Part shown: one piece after another, positions 1-13,180 of the stretch
Layout: each line of letters starts with the position of its first letter
How positions within the stretch are numbered: the first letter of the stretch is position 1
Assembly (NCBI GenBank): GCA_951217055.1
Contig: OX578285.1
Location: 48,052,024-48,116,023, forward strand
Direction of reading: 5' to 3'
DNA length: 64,000 bases
From: Gerris lacustris
Taxonomy: Eukaryota; Arthropoda; Insecta; Hemiptera; Gerridae
The notes under the pieces: generated by a model
Databases searched by the model: none
What the model was told of the DNA's origin: nothing
What the model saw: the letters and a program-made list of their open reading frames with translations, nothing else
Made by a program: the position numbers and the translations under genes

Positions 1-250
1 CCTGTTTAGTCTTACACGTAAATATTTTGTAGGTCATTTTGACGCAGAATAGTATTTTTTAGAATAGTATGTCGTGTTTTTGTTTATTTTGGCATTTTAA
101 ATCTTATAAATTAAATATTATATAACTTTTAATTCAATAATTATTTTAAATTAAAGGTAATATAATTGTAATTTATTCATTTATAAGTTTAAATTGTTAT
201 ATTTTTTTTTGTCGTTATATAAGTTAATAGAATATGAATATAGTCAAATA
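1..250. other. AT-rich, no gene seen
   Basis: AT-rich intergenic sequence with no coding or structured signal recognised. Confidence 0.5.
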
Positions 251-729
251 ATGGAGAAAAAATACAATGATCTAAACGACATTTATCACTTGATGAAGGA
301 AATGACCGATTATGAAAAAGAGCGTATTCGACAATAATGGTGACGGTTGTGATTTGGACCCTGATTTGAAAATAGAAAATGCCTTTTTTGATCCCATCAG
401 TGATGATGAGGAAAATGATAAATTAATTGAAACAATTTACGAAATAGAAAAACCAAAGGAAAGGAAAGAAAAAAGTTACATAAAAAAAAGTAAATAAACC
501 ACTCCGGTAGATAACAATACCGGATATGTAATAGTAGTCCTGATTGAAAAACCGGAATTAAAAGGAAAAAATTGTTTTTTTATGGGAAACAAAGCACCTA
601 AGTGTCCCTTCAACTAGCACTAAAACGTGTAAAAAAAATATTCTACATATTAGGCCTTTATATTTTAATAAAACTGGGTATAATAGATTTGGGAGTCAAT
701 ATGACTCAAGGTTAGTCTTAAGAGGTTAA
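251..729 (+). pseudogene. Possible piggyBac-type transposase N-terminal remnant
   Basis: Three short plus-strand segments in different frames read like one broken protein. They are MEKKYNDLNDIYHLM from 251, an acidic Asp/Glu-rich stretch with basic tail at 312-497, and STKTCKKNILHIRPLYF near 612-665. An acidic N-terminus followed by a basic segment of the type (T+)..NI(V/L)..RPG is what piggyBac-family transposases show before their catalytic core. The catalytic aspartates are absent and frames shift at least twice, so any such gene is dead. No TTAA-flanked terminal repeats were found. The family call is an inference from short motifs; an unrelated acidic protein remnant is the alternative. 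Confidence 0.3.
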
Positions 730-1529
730 AAAATATGGTTAGCGTTCTAGGGTTAAATAATGATTTTAATTCAAAATCTATAGAATCCCATTTAATTATT
801 TATCTATTTTATCAAGTAGATCTCCTCCTTTATATAAAATGTTGTATTCCTTCCTAAATAGTATAAAACTTAGTATATAAGAAACATTTATTATAATGAA
901 AATATGGCTGTATTTTTCTGTATGGCCGATTTTTTGGCTGTGTAGCCAATGCCAAAAATAAAAATAAAAAATCAGCAGTATTTGGCCCACCTATTTCGTA
1001 CTGTCTGATTTACATTACATTTATTTTAAACTGTCCTTTTTTACTTGATTTGTACCGTTTACAGGATCTGTACATTATAAAAACGATTTTGTTCGTGTCA
1101 TCACGATAAATCCAATAGTTTGTTTCTTTTTTTAAAAAAAACAAACAACATAAAGTGTCACGTTTTAGGAAAATTTAGAAATAGGGGGGCATATAGTGCA
1201 GATTTAATATAGCATATTATAGCATATTTATTTATTATATATTATTATATTATTTATTATAGATTATTATAGCATATTCCTTATGATTTTGAAAAGGGGA
1301 GGAGGGGGGGGGGGACACTAGGTCTTTACACAAAGTATTTTTATTAACAAATGACAAGTTTCGGCTACTTAATAATCTTCAGATTCTAAATTAGTTGTTC
1401 ACAATAGCATGTATCGTTATCGAATGATCGAGATTCACTTAATGATGAGTAAATATCACACAGTTGATAAGCAAACCCTGGATAAATAACATATTTATCA
1501 AGATTGGAAACGTCTTCAACTCATTAAGT
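730..1529. other. AT-rich non-coding stretch
   Basis: No gene seen. It contains degenerate TATTATAG runs (1205-1275) and a 12-G run near 1303-1314. Confidence 0.5.
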
Positions 1530-2570
1530 CTGTACCTTGGAAGTAAAAGGGCCAATGTCCAAATTTTACGTTTTGGAGATAATATGTGATAGAGATATGT
1601 CTACTTAGCAGTAAAAATGCCAATGTGCGCACATAGGCATTTTTACTACTTACTCACTTATACTGAAAAGGGCCTAAGTCCGGACATAGGCCCTATATTG
1701 CCTTCTTACAGGGACATAGGCCGGTTTCACTCTGAGACTGATAGCTACTCCCTCTCACTCACCCTCAATAGTTTATGTTTAAATTAAAACCTTCCACATT
1801 GAACCATATACCATATTTACAGTTTTGTCTTCTCATTGCGTCTACCTCGTGCTTGTCCATAGTGTCATTACCTATTCACTTGTCAGTGTATTATTTGTTT
1901 TATCTTATTATTACACCTTGTTAAAAAGATTTTCAAATGTGGCCAAAATGTAGGCAAATAATATTTCGCCTCAAAAAGAACATGTTTACTGGGAGATTTT
2001 TAACACGGCAGTAGAAATCTAAAGAAGTACCAACAGAGGACATTTTTAGCTATTATAACTTTGCATTCTATCCTCCGAAGAATGACACCTGCGCCATACC
2101 CTTAGTGCGATACCCTACAAATATCTATAAATGCTTGCGGTGACAGTGACATTACCACTACACAGTGAGATTTATTAATTTTTTGACTCAAGTTTATTTT
2201 GCATTTTAAAATTTTGTATTATTAATGTTAATTACGTTGTAAAAAACATAATAAAGTATTCCTTTCTTTATTTTGTCCTGACTTTTTTATGTTTTCTCCC
2301 TTGCAGCCACTGTTGTTAAGGACCTATGTCCATTAGAAAATGTTTTTATACAGGGTCAATGTCCATAAAATTAATTAATTAGTAAACCAGCCTTAAAAAT
2401 TATTCTACATAATTAATTCTATACAATAATAATAAAGAATGCCGCAACAAATAATTTAATACTTTGGGCGTGTACGATATAGTGCGGAATGAAAGAATTT
2501 CTAAAATAAAATTTGCTGCTTCTACAAAACTCACAAAATGGACATTGGCCCTTTTACTTCCAAGGTACAG
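1530..2570. mobile_element. Non-autonomous DNA element with 31-bp perfect TIRs
   Basis: Bases 1530-1560 and 2540-2570 are perfect inverted repeats starting ctgtaccttggaagtaaaag. With one gap, similarity continues a few bases inward. Both ends are flanked by agt (1527-1529 and 2571-2573), a possible 3-bp target duplication. The interior (about 980 bp) has no transposase frame but repeats short words related to the TIR, such as caatgtcc and ggacatagg, near 1555, 1620, 1670, 1690 and 2350. Such subterminal word repetition is common in transposase-binding regions of MITE-like elements. The superfamily is not recognised; a 3-bp duplication would fit PIF/Harbinger or CACTA. Confidence 0.65.
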
Positions 2571-2635
2571 AGTATGGGACAAGTTTCTCATTTTACCCAG
2601 ACCTCCTGGAAAATGTCCCATTTTTTCCAAAAAAC

Positions 2636-2722
2636 AGGACAGTTTCGGCAAACGACAGGACGCCTTCAAAAGCTTAAAAAACCGGGACTGACCCGGTCAA
2701 AACGGGAAGTATGGTCACCCTA
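2636..2722 (-). mobile_element. Orphan end of a second DNA element (hAT-like?)
   Basis: Read on the minus strand the sequence begins TAGGGTGACCATACTTCCCG followed by CCGGGTCAGTCCCGG, a style seen at ends of hAT-type non-autonomous elements. No matching opposite end was found in the window, so it may be truncated by the neighbouring tandem array. Confidence 0.25.
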
Positions 2723-2724
2723 CA

Positions 2725-3115
2725 ACGTGTCAACTTGGTAATTGATAAAATAACTTATAAATGCCAATTGTGTGACGGTAAGAGTTTTATTTCTAGTATT
2801 GGTAACTTGTCAACTAGGTAATCGAGAAAACTAGTTTCGGCACTGGTCGCATGCTCACAACTTGACACTTATAAAATGCTAATTGTGTGACGTTAAGAGT
2901 TTTGTTTCTAGTATTGGTAACTTGTCAACTTGGTAATTGAGAAAACTAGTTTCGGCACTGATCGCATGCTCTCAACTTGAAACTTATAAACTGCTAATTG
3001 TGTGACGGTAAGTGTTTTGTTTCTAGCATTGGTATTTTGATTTTGTCAACTTGGTAATTGAGAAAACTAGTTTCGGCACTGGTCGCATGCTTGCGATTTG
3101 ACTCATAAATGTATT
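2725..3115 (+). repeat. Tandem repeat, 115-121 bp unit, about 3.3 copies
   Basis: The word ttgtcaact.ggtaat recurs at about 2728, 2807, 2922 and 3043. Full units containing gagaaaactagtttcggcac and gctaattgtgtgacg are spaced 115 then 121 bp. The copies differ by a few substitutions and a short insertion in the last unit. No coding function is apparent. Confidence 0.85.
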
Positions 3116-3151
3116 TTAAGCATAAAAGGGGTCGATAAAAAAAACTACTAT

Positions 3152-3154
<3 letters not shown>

Positions 3155-3196
<42 letters not shown>
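3155..3196. repeat. Poly-T tract (about 42 nt)
   Basis: Uninterrupted T homopolymer. It could be the poly(A) tail of a minus-strand retroelement, but no adjacent element body was recognised. Confidence 0.9.
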
Positions 3197-3200
<4 letters not shown>

Positions 3201-3589
3201 AAATATAGTGCTATAATTATCTTTTTCCTTTACACAGTTTTTTTTTCAATAAGTTTACAAAGAGTAATAAAATATTAAATTAAAAGGCTGCCTTTAGCTT
3301 GTTTATTTTATTGATCGCATTGTTGGTCTTTCATACCCGTTACTTCTTAACATAAAGAGCAAAGTAAAACTCTAAAGAACATATTGTAATCTTTGTGTCT
3401 ATTTAATTTTCAGTGTCCGATAATAACTTGAGCCAAACTCAATCCCGATATAAGGCAAGCCGAATGGTCATGCATTTGCCTTAGAAACTGTCAAAACTTC
3501 GATTTATAAAAGTCAAGAAAATTGGCTAAACATTAGTGCAAATTTCTTGTAATCCGCAGTTTCTAGAGATCGGTCGACTAGTTCTCTTT

Positions 3590-4190
3590 ACTAAAAAGAG
3601 GGGAAAATATACGCGGGGTGTCTCGGGACACCCGGTAGGAACGAAGTTCCTTACGCTTTTCATTAAATATAAATGATAAAATCACACTGCCAAGTATACG
3701 ATACTAACAACTTATAGTTGGTAGAGTTAGAAAAGAGACAAAATTAAAAGTAACTAACTATTTGTAGTTAGTTGAGTTAAGTCAAATTAAAAGCACTTTT
3801 TATCATTGAAGCGAGCGTCTAGCAATAAATATGTATTGAATGTTGATAGAAAAAGTTAATCATGATAAGTTTATAGTTAAAAAGGACGGTTGTAGTATTG
3901 GGGGTTGGGGGACTGTTCCCTTAGACTCTCAAGGGCAGACTCCATTTAAAATATGATAAAATATAACACTGCACTACACAAAAACTTCTGCTTGTATCAG
4001 GTTGAAATTTTACATGCCTGATTCAATTGTACTTTAGACGATGTGTATGAAGTTTTATTAAAATAGTTGCGTTAGAACATAAAATATCGGTAAAAACGTT
4101 GTTTTCTCTATTTGAAACGTGTAGGTCCGCATTAATGTTTTTAGCGATCTCTAACACTTCACAGACTCTTGCTATTTACTTCAATAAAAA
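3590..4190. repeat. Dispersed repeat family A, copy 1
   Basis: Shares several blocks with other parts of the window. 3955-4190 (aaaacttctgcttgtatcag, then tatcggtaaaaacgttgttt) matches 36830-37060 on the same strand and 36290-36500 and 54700-54920 inverted. 3640-3840 (gaagcgagcgt block) matches 37420-37640 inverted. No open frame survives. Recurrence and inversion indicate an interspersed element of unknown class. Confidence 0.6.
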
Positions 4191-4193
4191 ATG

Positions 4194-4194
<1 letters not shown>

Positions 4195-4264
<70 letters not shown>
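4195..4264. repeat. (AT)n microsatellite
   Basis: About 35 uninterrupted AT dinucleotides. The open frames over this and similar tracts (Tyr-Ile repeats) are artefacts. Confidence 0.97.
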
Positions 4265-4267
<3 letters not shown>

Positions 4268-4279
4268 GTCCTTAGTAAC

Positions 4280-4905
<626 letters not shown>

Positions 4906-5055
4906 TGTTAGATGGCATGGTTGTTGGATAAACATTGAGAGTCAATAAATAAATAAATGTAAATAAACTTAACACATTAATAATCAGAAAGTTGTACACT
5001 GGTTATGGTTATCCCAGTTTTGTCAATCAAAGCGGTAGAAGGACCAACCTTTATA

Positions 5056-5456
<401 letters not shown>

Positions 5457-5472
5457 TACGGTCGAGAATTTA

Positions 5473-5476
<4 letters not shown>

Positions 5477-5558
<82 letters not shown>
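5477..5558. repeat. (AT)n microsatellite
   Basis: About 41 AT dinucleotides directly downstream of the Penelope-like terminal segment. Confidence 0.97.
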
Positions 5559-5561
<3 letters not shown>

Positions 5562-5574
5562 TTTGTATAATTGA

Positions 5575-5775
5575 ATAGAGGAAGTTAGGATTGTTTCCCG
5601 TCCTAAAATTTCAAGTTTACCTTTTAAGCTTGGGCGGATAACGTTGTCCAACGAACTCGTTCTGGGCATTGGTAAAATGAACATGCATACCAAATTTCCA
5701 CTAAATCGGTCAACTTGTACTCAAGATATATCCATCGGTCGATTTCGTGACGATCGGTTTTGTGACAAATTAAGC
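5575..5775 (+). repeat. Dispersed repeat family A, 3' module
   Basis: The block with cccgtcctaaaattt, ggataacg.tgtccaacgaac, aacatgcataccaaatttc and ctaaatcggtcaacttgtac matches 37120-37290 on the same strand and 54478-54620 inverted. In the 37 kb copy this module ends in an (ACAG)n tract. No coding capacity. Confidence 0.6.
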
Positions 5776-6631
5776 TAATTAAATCGTTAGTTAAATTAAT
5801 TACAGTCTCTATAGCTGCAGTTGTAGTTCATAATATGTCCACGATAAAAAAAGCTACAAAAAAGAATTGGTTCGTGACAACTCAGACTAACTTTCTCATA
5901 ATATAATCTCGGTCCCAGATCCCAGAAAACATGAATATATTAATGCTTTCTGGGATCTGTACAGATGGTTACGCGTGTTGATCGTCGATTTGCTAGCTGT
6001 GACTGTAAACCCACCTTTAGGAAGGGTTCCTATAAAACCTTCCAAATGAAGTGAGTCCCACCCGGCACTACCGTCTACTCCAATCAAACTTTTAAAGTAT
6101 AAACTCATCATGATTAACTTTAATTTGCTTAATATTAAATATTTATTGCATTAAGCTAGCTTCAATAATAAAACCTACGTGATGCTTAGGTAATACATTA
6201 TTTAAAATGTATTTAACAGGTGTTTGTTTACATTTTGTTTTCGATTTTCAAGAAAATCAGATTTATTTTTATCATTATCTTGAAAACTAGATATTTCCCG
6301 GGAAAACGGCTTATATCGTTAGATTCTTATTTAAATGGACTAAATTTTAGAATTTTTTAATCAAAATCTTGGGAACCGTTTTTTTTTTTTTTTTTTTTTT
6401 TAGCTATTTTGGGGGGTGGCGTCCCCAAATTGGGGCTAAAATTCATTTCTCGATTTTGCCTCGGGTATGATTTTTCTGAACATGTATGCCAAATTTCGTC
6501 AATATCAGCTCAGTAGTTTAGACTCCACGCGTCTGAGCGCAGGGGACCTCAAAATCTCAAAATCAAATTTTAGCGCCATCACTGTACTTTCTCTTTACAT
6601 GAGAAAGTAAAAAAATCGTATCACGTACCTA

Positions 6632-6633
<2 letters not shown>
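5776..6633. other. Non-coding, with a diverged repeat tail
   Basis: No gene seen. A poly-T run occurs at about 6381-6401. 6470-6530 has aacatgtatgccaaatttc followed by agctcagtagttta, related in style to the family A 3' module. Confidence 0.4.

Positions 6634-6715
<82 letters not shown>
6634..6715. repeat. (AT)n microsatellite
   Basis: About 41 AT dinucleotides. Confidence 0.97.
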
Positions 6716-6719
<4 letters not shown>

Positions 6720-7370
6720 AATGTGCGACAGAAGTCGATTCATGTGTTCTGATCCACCAGATTTTTCAATTCATGCAAGCTCTCGTCTCGTGATTTAAAT
6801 TAACGAAATTGTATTTTTCTCATATCTAATCATATTGACAATAGACTTGCTACCCCTTATTACACATATCAGGTTTATTGTGTAATATAAAAATGCCAAG
6901 TTTTAGGGCTTCCTTCTTTCTCCCAGACTATAGGGTTTCCCCGTTTATTTAATTTTTATTTAGAGCAAAAGAATTCTTGGAGAATAAGGAAATTGAATTT
7001 ACGAGATTTTTCCTTTTCTTCTTTTGCTCCGGATAAGGTTTGATATGTATAGTGAAAACCTTGTTCGTCTGATATTTATTATCATATTGCATATAATATA
7101 ACGATGTCAACATTTTATTATATATTTAACGGTGGCATCATAAGCTACATCACCACACCTTTAAACTATAAAACAGGAATTTTAGCCGGCATATAAATTG
7201 TATTCGTTTCGAGCTTTGGAATGACGTTTTACATGATCTTGTATTATAATATAAAAGACCAAAAATTATTCCTTATACAGGGAATCGTGCATGGCGACAT
7301 AGATTTTTCGTGAGCTGAAATAGGGGTTCTTCGCCATTTTCATCCCTGGACCTGTTGGTTCGGCATTATT
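6716..7370. other. No gene seen
   Basis: AT-rich non-coding sequence without recognised repeats. Confidence 0.4.
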
Positions 7371-7620
7371 TTTTAATTCCACTCATGGTCGAATATAAAA
7401 TAACAAATTAACCACCAGTTAATACAGTTATAAACAGGTAACAGCAACTTGGGTATGTCTTGTTACTGCTTCGAGTAAACATGACGATGCACCACACCTC
7501 TGAAGATGCTTCCACTAGTGGAAGCGAAACGTCGGATTTGAACCCTTTGGTGACACCGGATTTCACCGGAAAACCAAGCTGTTCATTGCGAGTCTACCCG
7601 CGGAAGCCTACACACCACGT
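7371..7620 (+). mobile_element. Penelope-like terminal sequence
   Basis: Carries one of the best hammerhead-like cores in the window (7500-7533), followed by ggatttgaaccctttggtga. This is typical of a solo Penelope-like terminal repeat. No adjacent reverse transcriptase or GIY-YIG coding was found, and borders are not defined. Confidence 0.5.
7500..7533 (+). ncRNA. Minimal hammerhead-like core (Penelope type)
   Basis: CTGAAGA is followed by a perfect helix II (GCTTCC...GGAAGC) and GAAACGTC. All core bases of the minimal form are present. The stem sequence differs completely from those at 5358 and 27994 while pairing is kept, which supports structure rather than chance. Confidence 0.65.
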
Positions 7621-7789
7621 TAAATTACAGAGTTGATAAAACTTGCTGTAAATGTTCTAAATTTCTATTATAAAAGTCTACAGTTGCTTATCATTTTATT
7701 TGGTTTTTTTTATATTTTTTCCTCTAAAGTTTTTGCAAGAAGCAATGTGGCATCATGATCTAAATAATTTTTACCTCCAGGCGGGAGAA

Positions 7790-8400
7790 GAAGTTAACTT
7801 AACTGCCTGGCCGAGCCACAGGGAGTTATAGCAGGGAGTTAAGGCATAACTCCCTGTAAATTCAGTGCAACCAACTTAATTCTACTAAAAAAACTGCGTT
7901 TAAGGGATTTTACGAAGATTTAAGTGATTTAAAGTGGCAACAGGATTTTAAGTTGGCAACACTGTTTTTTACAAACATGACTCGCAATCAGCAGTTTTTA
8001 AAAAAGTCTTTGTTTTGTTTTAAAACGCTCCGTGTTTTGATTAAATGTTATATTAATTGTGTTGTTTTTAGTTAAATTTATTAGTTCTTTTTTAAATTTG
8101 CTCGTTTTTATTTAAATATAAAGTTACGTAAAATAGATAAATAAGGAATATCTTGTGTTATAAATTTGTATTTTTTTCCCCCCTTCTAAAGGTTAAATCT
8201 TTTACGCACCACGAGAGCAAAAAGGCATAATTCCCAGAGCAATACTTAATTCATGGTTACCTCGGCTACGCCTCGGGAACCAACATTTAAGTCGAGACTT
8301 ACAATTCATGATTCCTTTGGCTTTCGCCTTAGGAATCAACTTCATTGGTCAGGGAATTATGCCTAACTTTCCTCCCTTGGTGCGAAAATAATTATTACAC
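7790..8400. repeat. Inverted-repeat cluster, possible MITE
   Basis: A hairpin cagggagttat / ataactccctg lies at 7819-7829 and 7846-7856. The 13-bp word aggcataattccc at 8223-8235 is perfectly inverted at 8352-8364 and is related to the 7841-7853 sequence. Between these lie two further hairpins, 8255-8281 (ggttacc...gggaacc) and 8310-8338 (gattcct...aggaatc). There is no coding frame. It resembles a hairpin-rich non-autonomous element, but outer ends and target duplication were not identified. Confidence 0.45.
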
Positions 8401-9339
8401 CGTGAGTTTATTACAAACGACGATACAAATGTTTCCTAAAAAAAAAAATTTTGAAGAAAGATAATAATATGTTAAAAGCTTTCTTTTATTCTTATAAGGG
8501 GGCTGTCCATGTAACCTTTTTTTTACCAATCTTTATTCACTGCCATGATTTAATTCGGTGAAGTGAGCTAAATAAGCTCTCGACAGAGCTGGTGCAAGGC
8601 TGTGAAAATAATATTAGAAGAACCCTTTTTAATAGTCGGGAAAACTATTCGCTTTATTTTATACCCTCATTTATTCATGGCGCTTCCTGTATTTCTTTCA
8701 GCAATGTGAACCAAAATTCCCTTTTTTCTTCAATGTGTTCTAAATTGTACAAAGTCGCACCAGATGTAGAACGTCCATTCCATTCCTCCAATAAAACACC
8801 TGTCATGTTACTCTTATGGAATGTTTAAATGGAAATGCAGGTGATTTGTCTGCAATTTCTGGCTTCAAAAGATGGCATGATAAAATCCAATGAAGGAATC
8901 ATTAGATTACCTTTTATAGTCCTCAGAGTGCAAATAGTGGTATTAAAAAAATGTCCGTCTATAATAGTCTGTGCAGACCTACGCTACTGAGCTAATTGCG
9001 ATTAAATTTTGCAGCTTCTTTTACAGCTTCAGATAAATCTTACCCTAAGGAAAAAATCTAGTTATGAATTTTAGCTATAAAGTTGGGGACGTTGCCCTTC
9101 ACAAACCCTAATTGTTTCAAACGAATCTGACATCTCAACATATTCTGGTCAAATCCCCTCTGAGAACTTTCAGGACTTTTGAAAAGTTCATTTTCAAACA
9201 TTAATGAACAACCATGCCAAATATTCAAACTTTCCGATTTAGTTCCATAAAATAGTAAAATATGGCTAAATCATAACATCGTATATTGGCCTGTTTATAA
9301 TGAGGCTTAATATCTTTTTGGTTTGACGAGTCTCAGGGT
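8401..9339. other. No confident gene
   Basis: Mostly AT-rich. On the minus strand, 8660-8870 can be read as a short protein-like stretch (motifs EEWNGRSTSG and LEHIEEKREFWF) interrupted by stops. The family is not recognised, and it may be chance or a decayed exon. Confidence 0.3.
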
Positions 9340-9500
9340 GCCAGGAGAAATTTACTTATTTTTATTTCAAGTCTTGATTTTTGAAGGAGACAGAACCCCG
9401 TAAGATTGGCCCCCCAATTTTCAGTCATAGCTAAAAGCAGAGGGAGGGCCCGCACCACATCATCCCCCTAGGGGATCATATACACTCTAAATCCGGCCCT
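9340..9500 (-). mobile_element. Terminal fragment of a hAT-type element
   Basis: Read on the minus strand from 9500 the sequence starts CAGGGCCGGATTTAGAGTG and continues GC-rich (gcgggccctcc). CAGGGCCGGATT.. is a widespread hAT terminal inverted repeat style. The opposite end was not found, so size and target duplication are unknown. Confidence 0.4.
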
Positions 9501-10844
9501 GTCAATACTCAATAAGACCTAATTGCTAGGTTCGAACAATTTGTCTGTCCTATCCGTCTAGTGCTAGTACTGTGACTTACTACTACTACAACTACTGCGA
9601 AAAAATGCAGAGTTATATCATTTTGTCATTAGTATTTTCTCTTTTTTAAATGTTTTTGTAGTTAATTTTTTTTATCTACATGATTCGTTATGTCTTCAAG
9701 TGTATCTCAGGTGGAAGTGTTACACCAAAAGATAGCTGAAAGCTCTATCATGTTTATTTGGGCATTTCAATTATAAATGGCTCGGACAAAGGAATACTTT
9801 TATGACCGATCGAAGATTTTCCAATGAAGTCACATGGCACGAAGTAGAGGCACTTACATTGACTTGGGTAACTCTGAATTTTCTTATAATGCTCATATAT
9901 GTATTTTATATTTGACTTTACGTGCATATAAACTTGTATAGCTGAAAACTTATATACTAAGGTTAATGGCTCCCACGACAGATAAAGGATAAAGCGATCT
10001 ACTAGCAAGACATGTGACAGAGACACTTTACCCTGTCTCTCACTAAGACTATTATCGTTGCCTTTAACTATTTATCTCGCTCAAGCGATTCAGTTATTAG
10101 ACTCACGGTCATGTTCACAGACGACCCGTTTCCCAACTACAAACAGACAACCGCCCTATAAAAAACAGGACGTGGCGCAGTCCGTCCTTAACCGACACTT
10201 ATTGGACAATTCAATTGCTATCAACCGATGTCACGCCATGACCTAGCAGTATAAACTCCTTTAAGACGTCGCATGACGCATGATATCCACACAGTAGATA
10301 TAGAGAAAGGGCTACTATTACAATAAATATGGTAAATTTGAGAATACGGGCTTTTCGGGTAGATTCTTATAAACTTAAAATAATATGAACAGTAACTTTT
10401 TAGGTACTCATGTGAATTCTTTTAAACATTTCTGAGTTGCTTTATGACTCCAAAAAGAAAACGGTTTATTTTCTCTCCTGATTAATTCTACAGTCCTGTA
10501 GTAAACTTAAATTAATAAATGAACCATTTATTACAATTTGATATCGCTAACATACATATATATTATATTCTTGTCTCTTAAATCAGTGTTGACCTTGTGG
10601 TAAAGTTACTTATTTATTAATCATTGCAAAATATCTGAGAACTTCATATATCGATAAATATCAGGCAAACGGCAAATACCTAATCGTAGCATCTCGATGT
10701 GATTCTTTTTCATCTGCAATGACGGCAAGGGCTGAAGACGCATGTCGTATAGGAGAGGGTCCGAGGATTAATAGTCACGTCCTAAGTGTAATATCACTTT
10801 TAAGGTGTCGATATGATTAACACACACACACTTATATATATATT
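9501..10844. other. No gene seen
   Basis: Non-coding by inspection on both strands; short frames here lack recognisable motifs or composition bias. Confidence 0.4.
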
Positions 10845-11763
10845 TTTTGAACTTATAGCTCAGCTTCTGTAATAGATAGATATATGGGGTTTGCGGGGTC
10901 TGAAAACTACATTCTTCTACTTTAAATTTCATATTTATAACTTAACAAACTATTGGATGAAAGCTATGCAATGAAGGTTTGAAAATAAGTCGTTGTCTGG
11001 GTAGTTTTGATAAAAATTAATGTATTTAAAAAATCAATGTAACAAAATTAAAAAAAAAAAAAAATGTAAATTTTTAATATGTCCTCGTCCTCCCAGTTCA
11101 TTTACGACAGCCTGCAGTCTCCTTCTCCAGTGGGATTTGGCCCCAGCAATAGTAGATTGACGCATGTCATCTCAGGCATGAAGAATCCTCTTTCCAAGTT
11201 CATCAACGTCCTTTATTCTGCCTCCTACATGCACGCTTTGTTTTTACCAACCTCAGACAGAGTCAATTGGATTTAGTTCTGGACTGTTAGGGGGCCACTC
11301 GGCTAAATGCTAAATGAAGTGTAGGCAATTCTCTTGCAAGTATTGAATTGTTTGCAAGGAGCGATGGGACGGGGTACCATCTTGCATAAACGTGTAATTT
11401 GGCATTTGATGTTCAATTTCAGGCAACATTGTGCTTAACACATCTTCAATGTTTGTTATAACACTGAGAGACTCCTCCCACTTTCCTACAAAACTATAAT
11501 GAACCCCCCTCCCCCTCCACCACATGGTTATTTATTCTATCAAAACTATAATACCAGACGATTACTACCCGGACGACTTTATTTAAGACCCTAATTCAAA
11601 CCGTCATTGCATGGCTTTCACCCAATAGTTTGTTAAGTTATAGATATGAAATTTAAAGTAGAAGAATGTAGTCTTCAGACCCCGCTAACCCCATATCTCT
11701 ATCTATTGCAGAAGGTGGGCTATATGTGTTCTAAAAAGTGCGGTTTTTTTCTGCCCACCCTAT
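10845..11763 (-). mobile_element. Tc1/mariner-family element, internally deleted, copy 1
   Basis: Long inverted ends (about 150 bp) with shared blocks: tcagcttctgtaatagatag, gcggggtctgaaaactacat and atgcaatg..ggtttgaa occur at 10860-10990 and inverted at 11580-11725. The right end reads ctgcccacccta before TA-rich sequence. The third copy begins cagggtgggcag after TA, so insertion at TA is likely. The left tip is truncated. Between the ends is a minus-strand transposase C-terminal half only. Confidence 0.75.
11085..11525 (-). pseudogene. Tc1/mariner transposase, C-terminal half, broken
   Basis: The DDE-type catalytic domain of a cut-and-paste transposase. The first open part (11525 down to 11310) carries MQDGTPSHRS, whose Asp is the second catalytic residue. 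After a frame break it continues with WPPNSPELNPID, whose Asp is the third, then a WGW segment and a decayed helix-rich tail to about 11085. The N-terminal DNA-binding domains and the first catalytic Asp are missing. The spacing is best measured in the less disrupted copy at 47773-47955, where 37 residues separate the second and third acidic positions, as in DD37D (maT-like) families. Confidence 0.75.
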
Positions 11764-11769
11764 ATATAC

Positions 11770-13180
11770 TCGTACATATACTAACTGAGTACACGTGCTT
11801 CGCAAATGGCTAGATTTACAGGGGAAATAAATTTGATTTTATATTAAATAAATAAATAAATAATGTGGCATCAAAATTACGACCATCGTTATTTTGAACG
11901 ATTGTCGTTGCGCGACCAATCGTCCAAATGATGTCATTTGGAAGCAAGAATTAAATGGTCATATTTTTCCTATAAACAATTTCGTATAACCTAATAATAA
12001 TATGAATTTGAAGGTTCCGGCAATGATGACTTATCTCCAATAATTATTTTGTATCTCCAATAATTATATTTGAACTAACTCTCTCATATCTATTATTTTT
12101 TAATGTAATGAGTAGCCAATTCTAGATGGTATTCAAATGCAGGGCGATTAAATGATGCTACTATTAATGCCTTTCGTAGTTCCATTTGTTTTTGCTCAGC
12201 TAATTGATGAATGCCTCTGTTTGCGTTAGTTAAACGTTGATATTTCTGCTTCTAAACGTTGTCTGCTGTGTTCTCACCTTTATGGCGTATGTAAACGTAC
12301 ATTTAAATTCTTAATATTTTTATTCTCTTGCGAGTGTTGTTCTTCCATTCTTTATTGTCGTCGCACGTGCTTATTTTGAGCATGTCGTTATCGTCGACAT
12401 ATATGTTATTCATATAACAAATAAACAAATATTTCAATGTCAAATATGTAATATTATACATTACTTTGACTTTTGTACCCCGTACCCGTGTACCCAACTT
12501 TATTTCGAACACCTTACCACCTCTAAATCTTACACTAAACCTAACGATCATATTGATGAGTTTATCATCAATGATGATAAGTGTTTATCATCATTATTTT
12601 ATAAGTAGTTTAAAAGTTTAAAAAAATTACGGACTTACACTGAATTTATATATATACATTATTATATATATATATATAACTTATTATAACAATTATTATT
12701 TTATTTTTATTTTTCTGTAGTAAAATTAAAAAGGTTGATAAGATATCAAGCATTAAAAATTATATATAGATAGTGTATCAGGGTTAAAAGGTTAGGATGT
12801 TATCAATATCGGAACCTTTCTCCCTATACTATGTACATACATGTATAATTTAATAATATATACTCCCGCATAACTATAGATATTTTGTTAGCAAAACTAC
12901 AGTTTTTTATGCAATACAGACACCTAAATATTGGTTACACAAGCAGTCTAATCGCTAAATATAACGTGCAATTTAATTCGGTCAAAAAAACAATAAGATG
13001 TTATCGAAGTAGACATTTTAGTTGTTGACCAACATAACAAATATGTAATATTTAAATATTAACATGAAATATTCGCTTTAACCATAAAAGAACGTAATAT
13101 ATATTATTTAAGGCGCGATGCCGATGGAAAGAAATGATCAAGTGTAAACTTCTGATGAAGACAAGAACCTTGATGGAAAT
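11770..13180. other. AT-rich, no gene seen
   Basis: Contains short AT-dinucleotide runs (12645-12677) but no coding or element signal recognised. Confidence 0.4.

Noticed and set aside
8660..8870. Possible minus-strand protein remnant with EEWNGRSTSG
   Set aside because: Too short, interrupted by stops, and no family recognised; kept only as a note.
11079..11276. 65-residue plus-strand frame
   Set aside because: Antisense of the transposase tail of copy 1.
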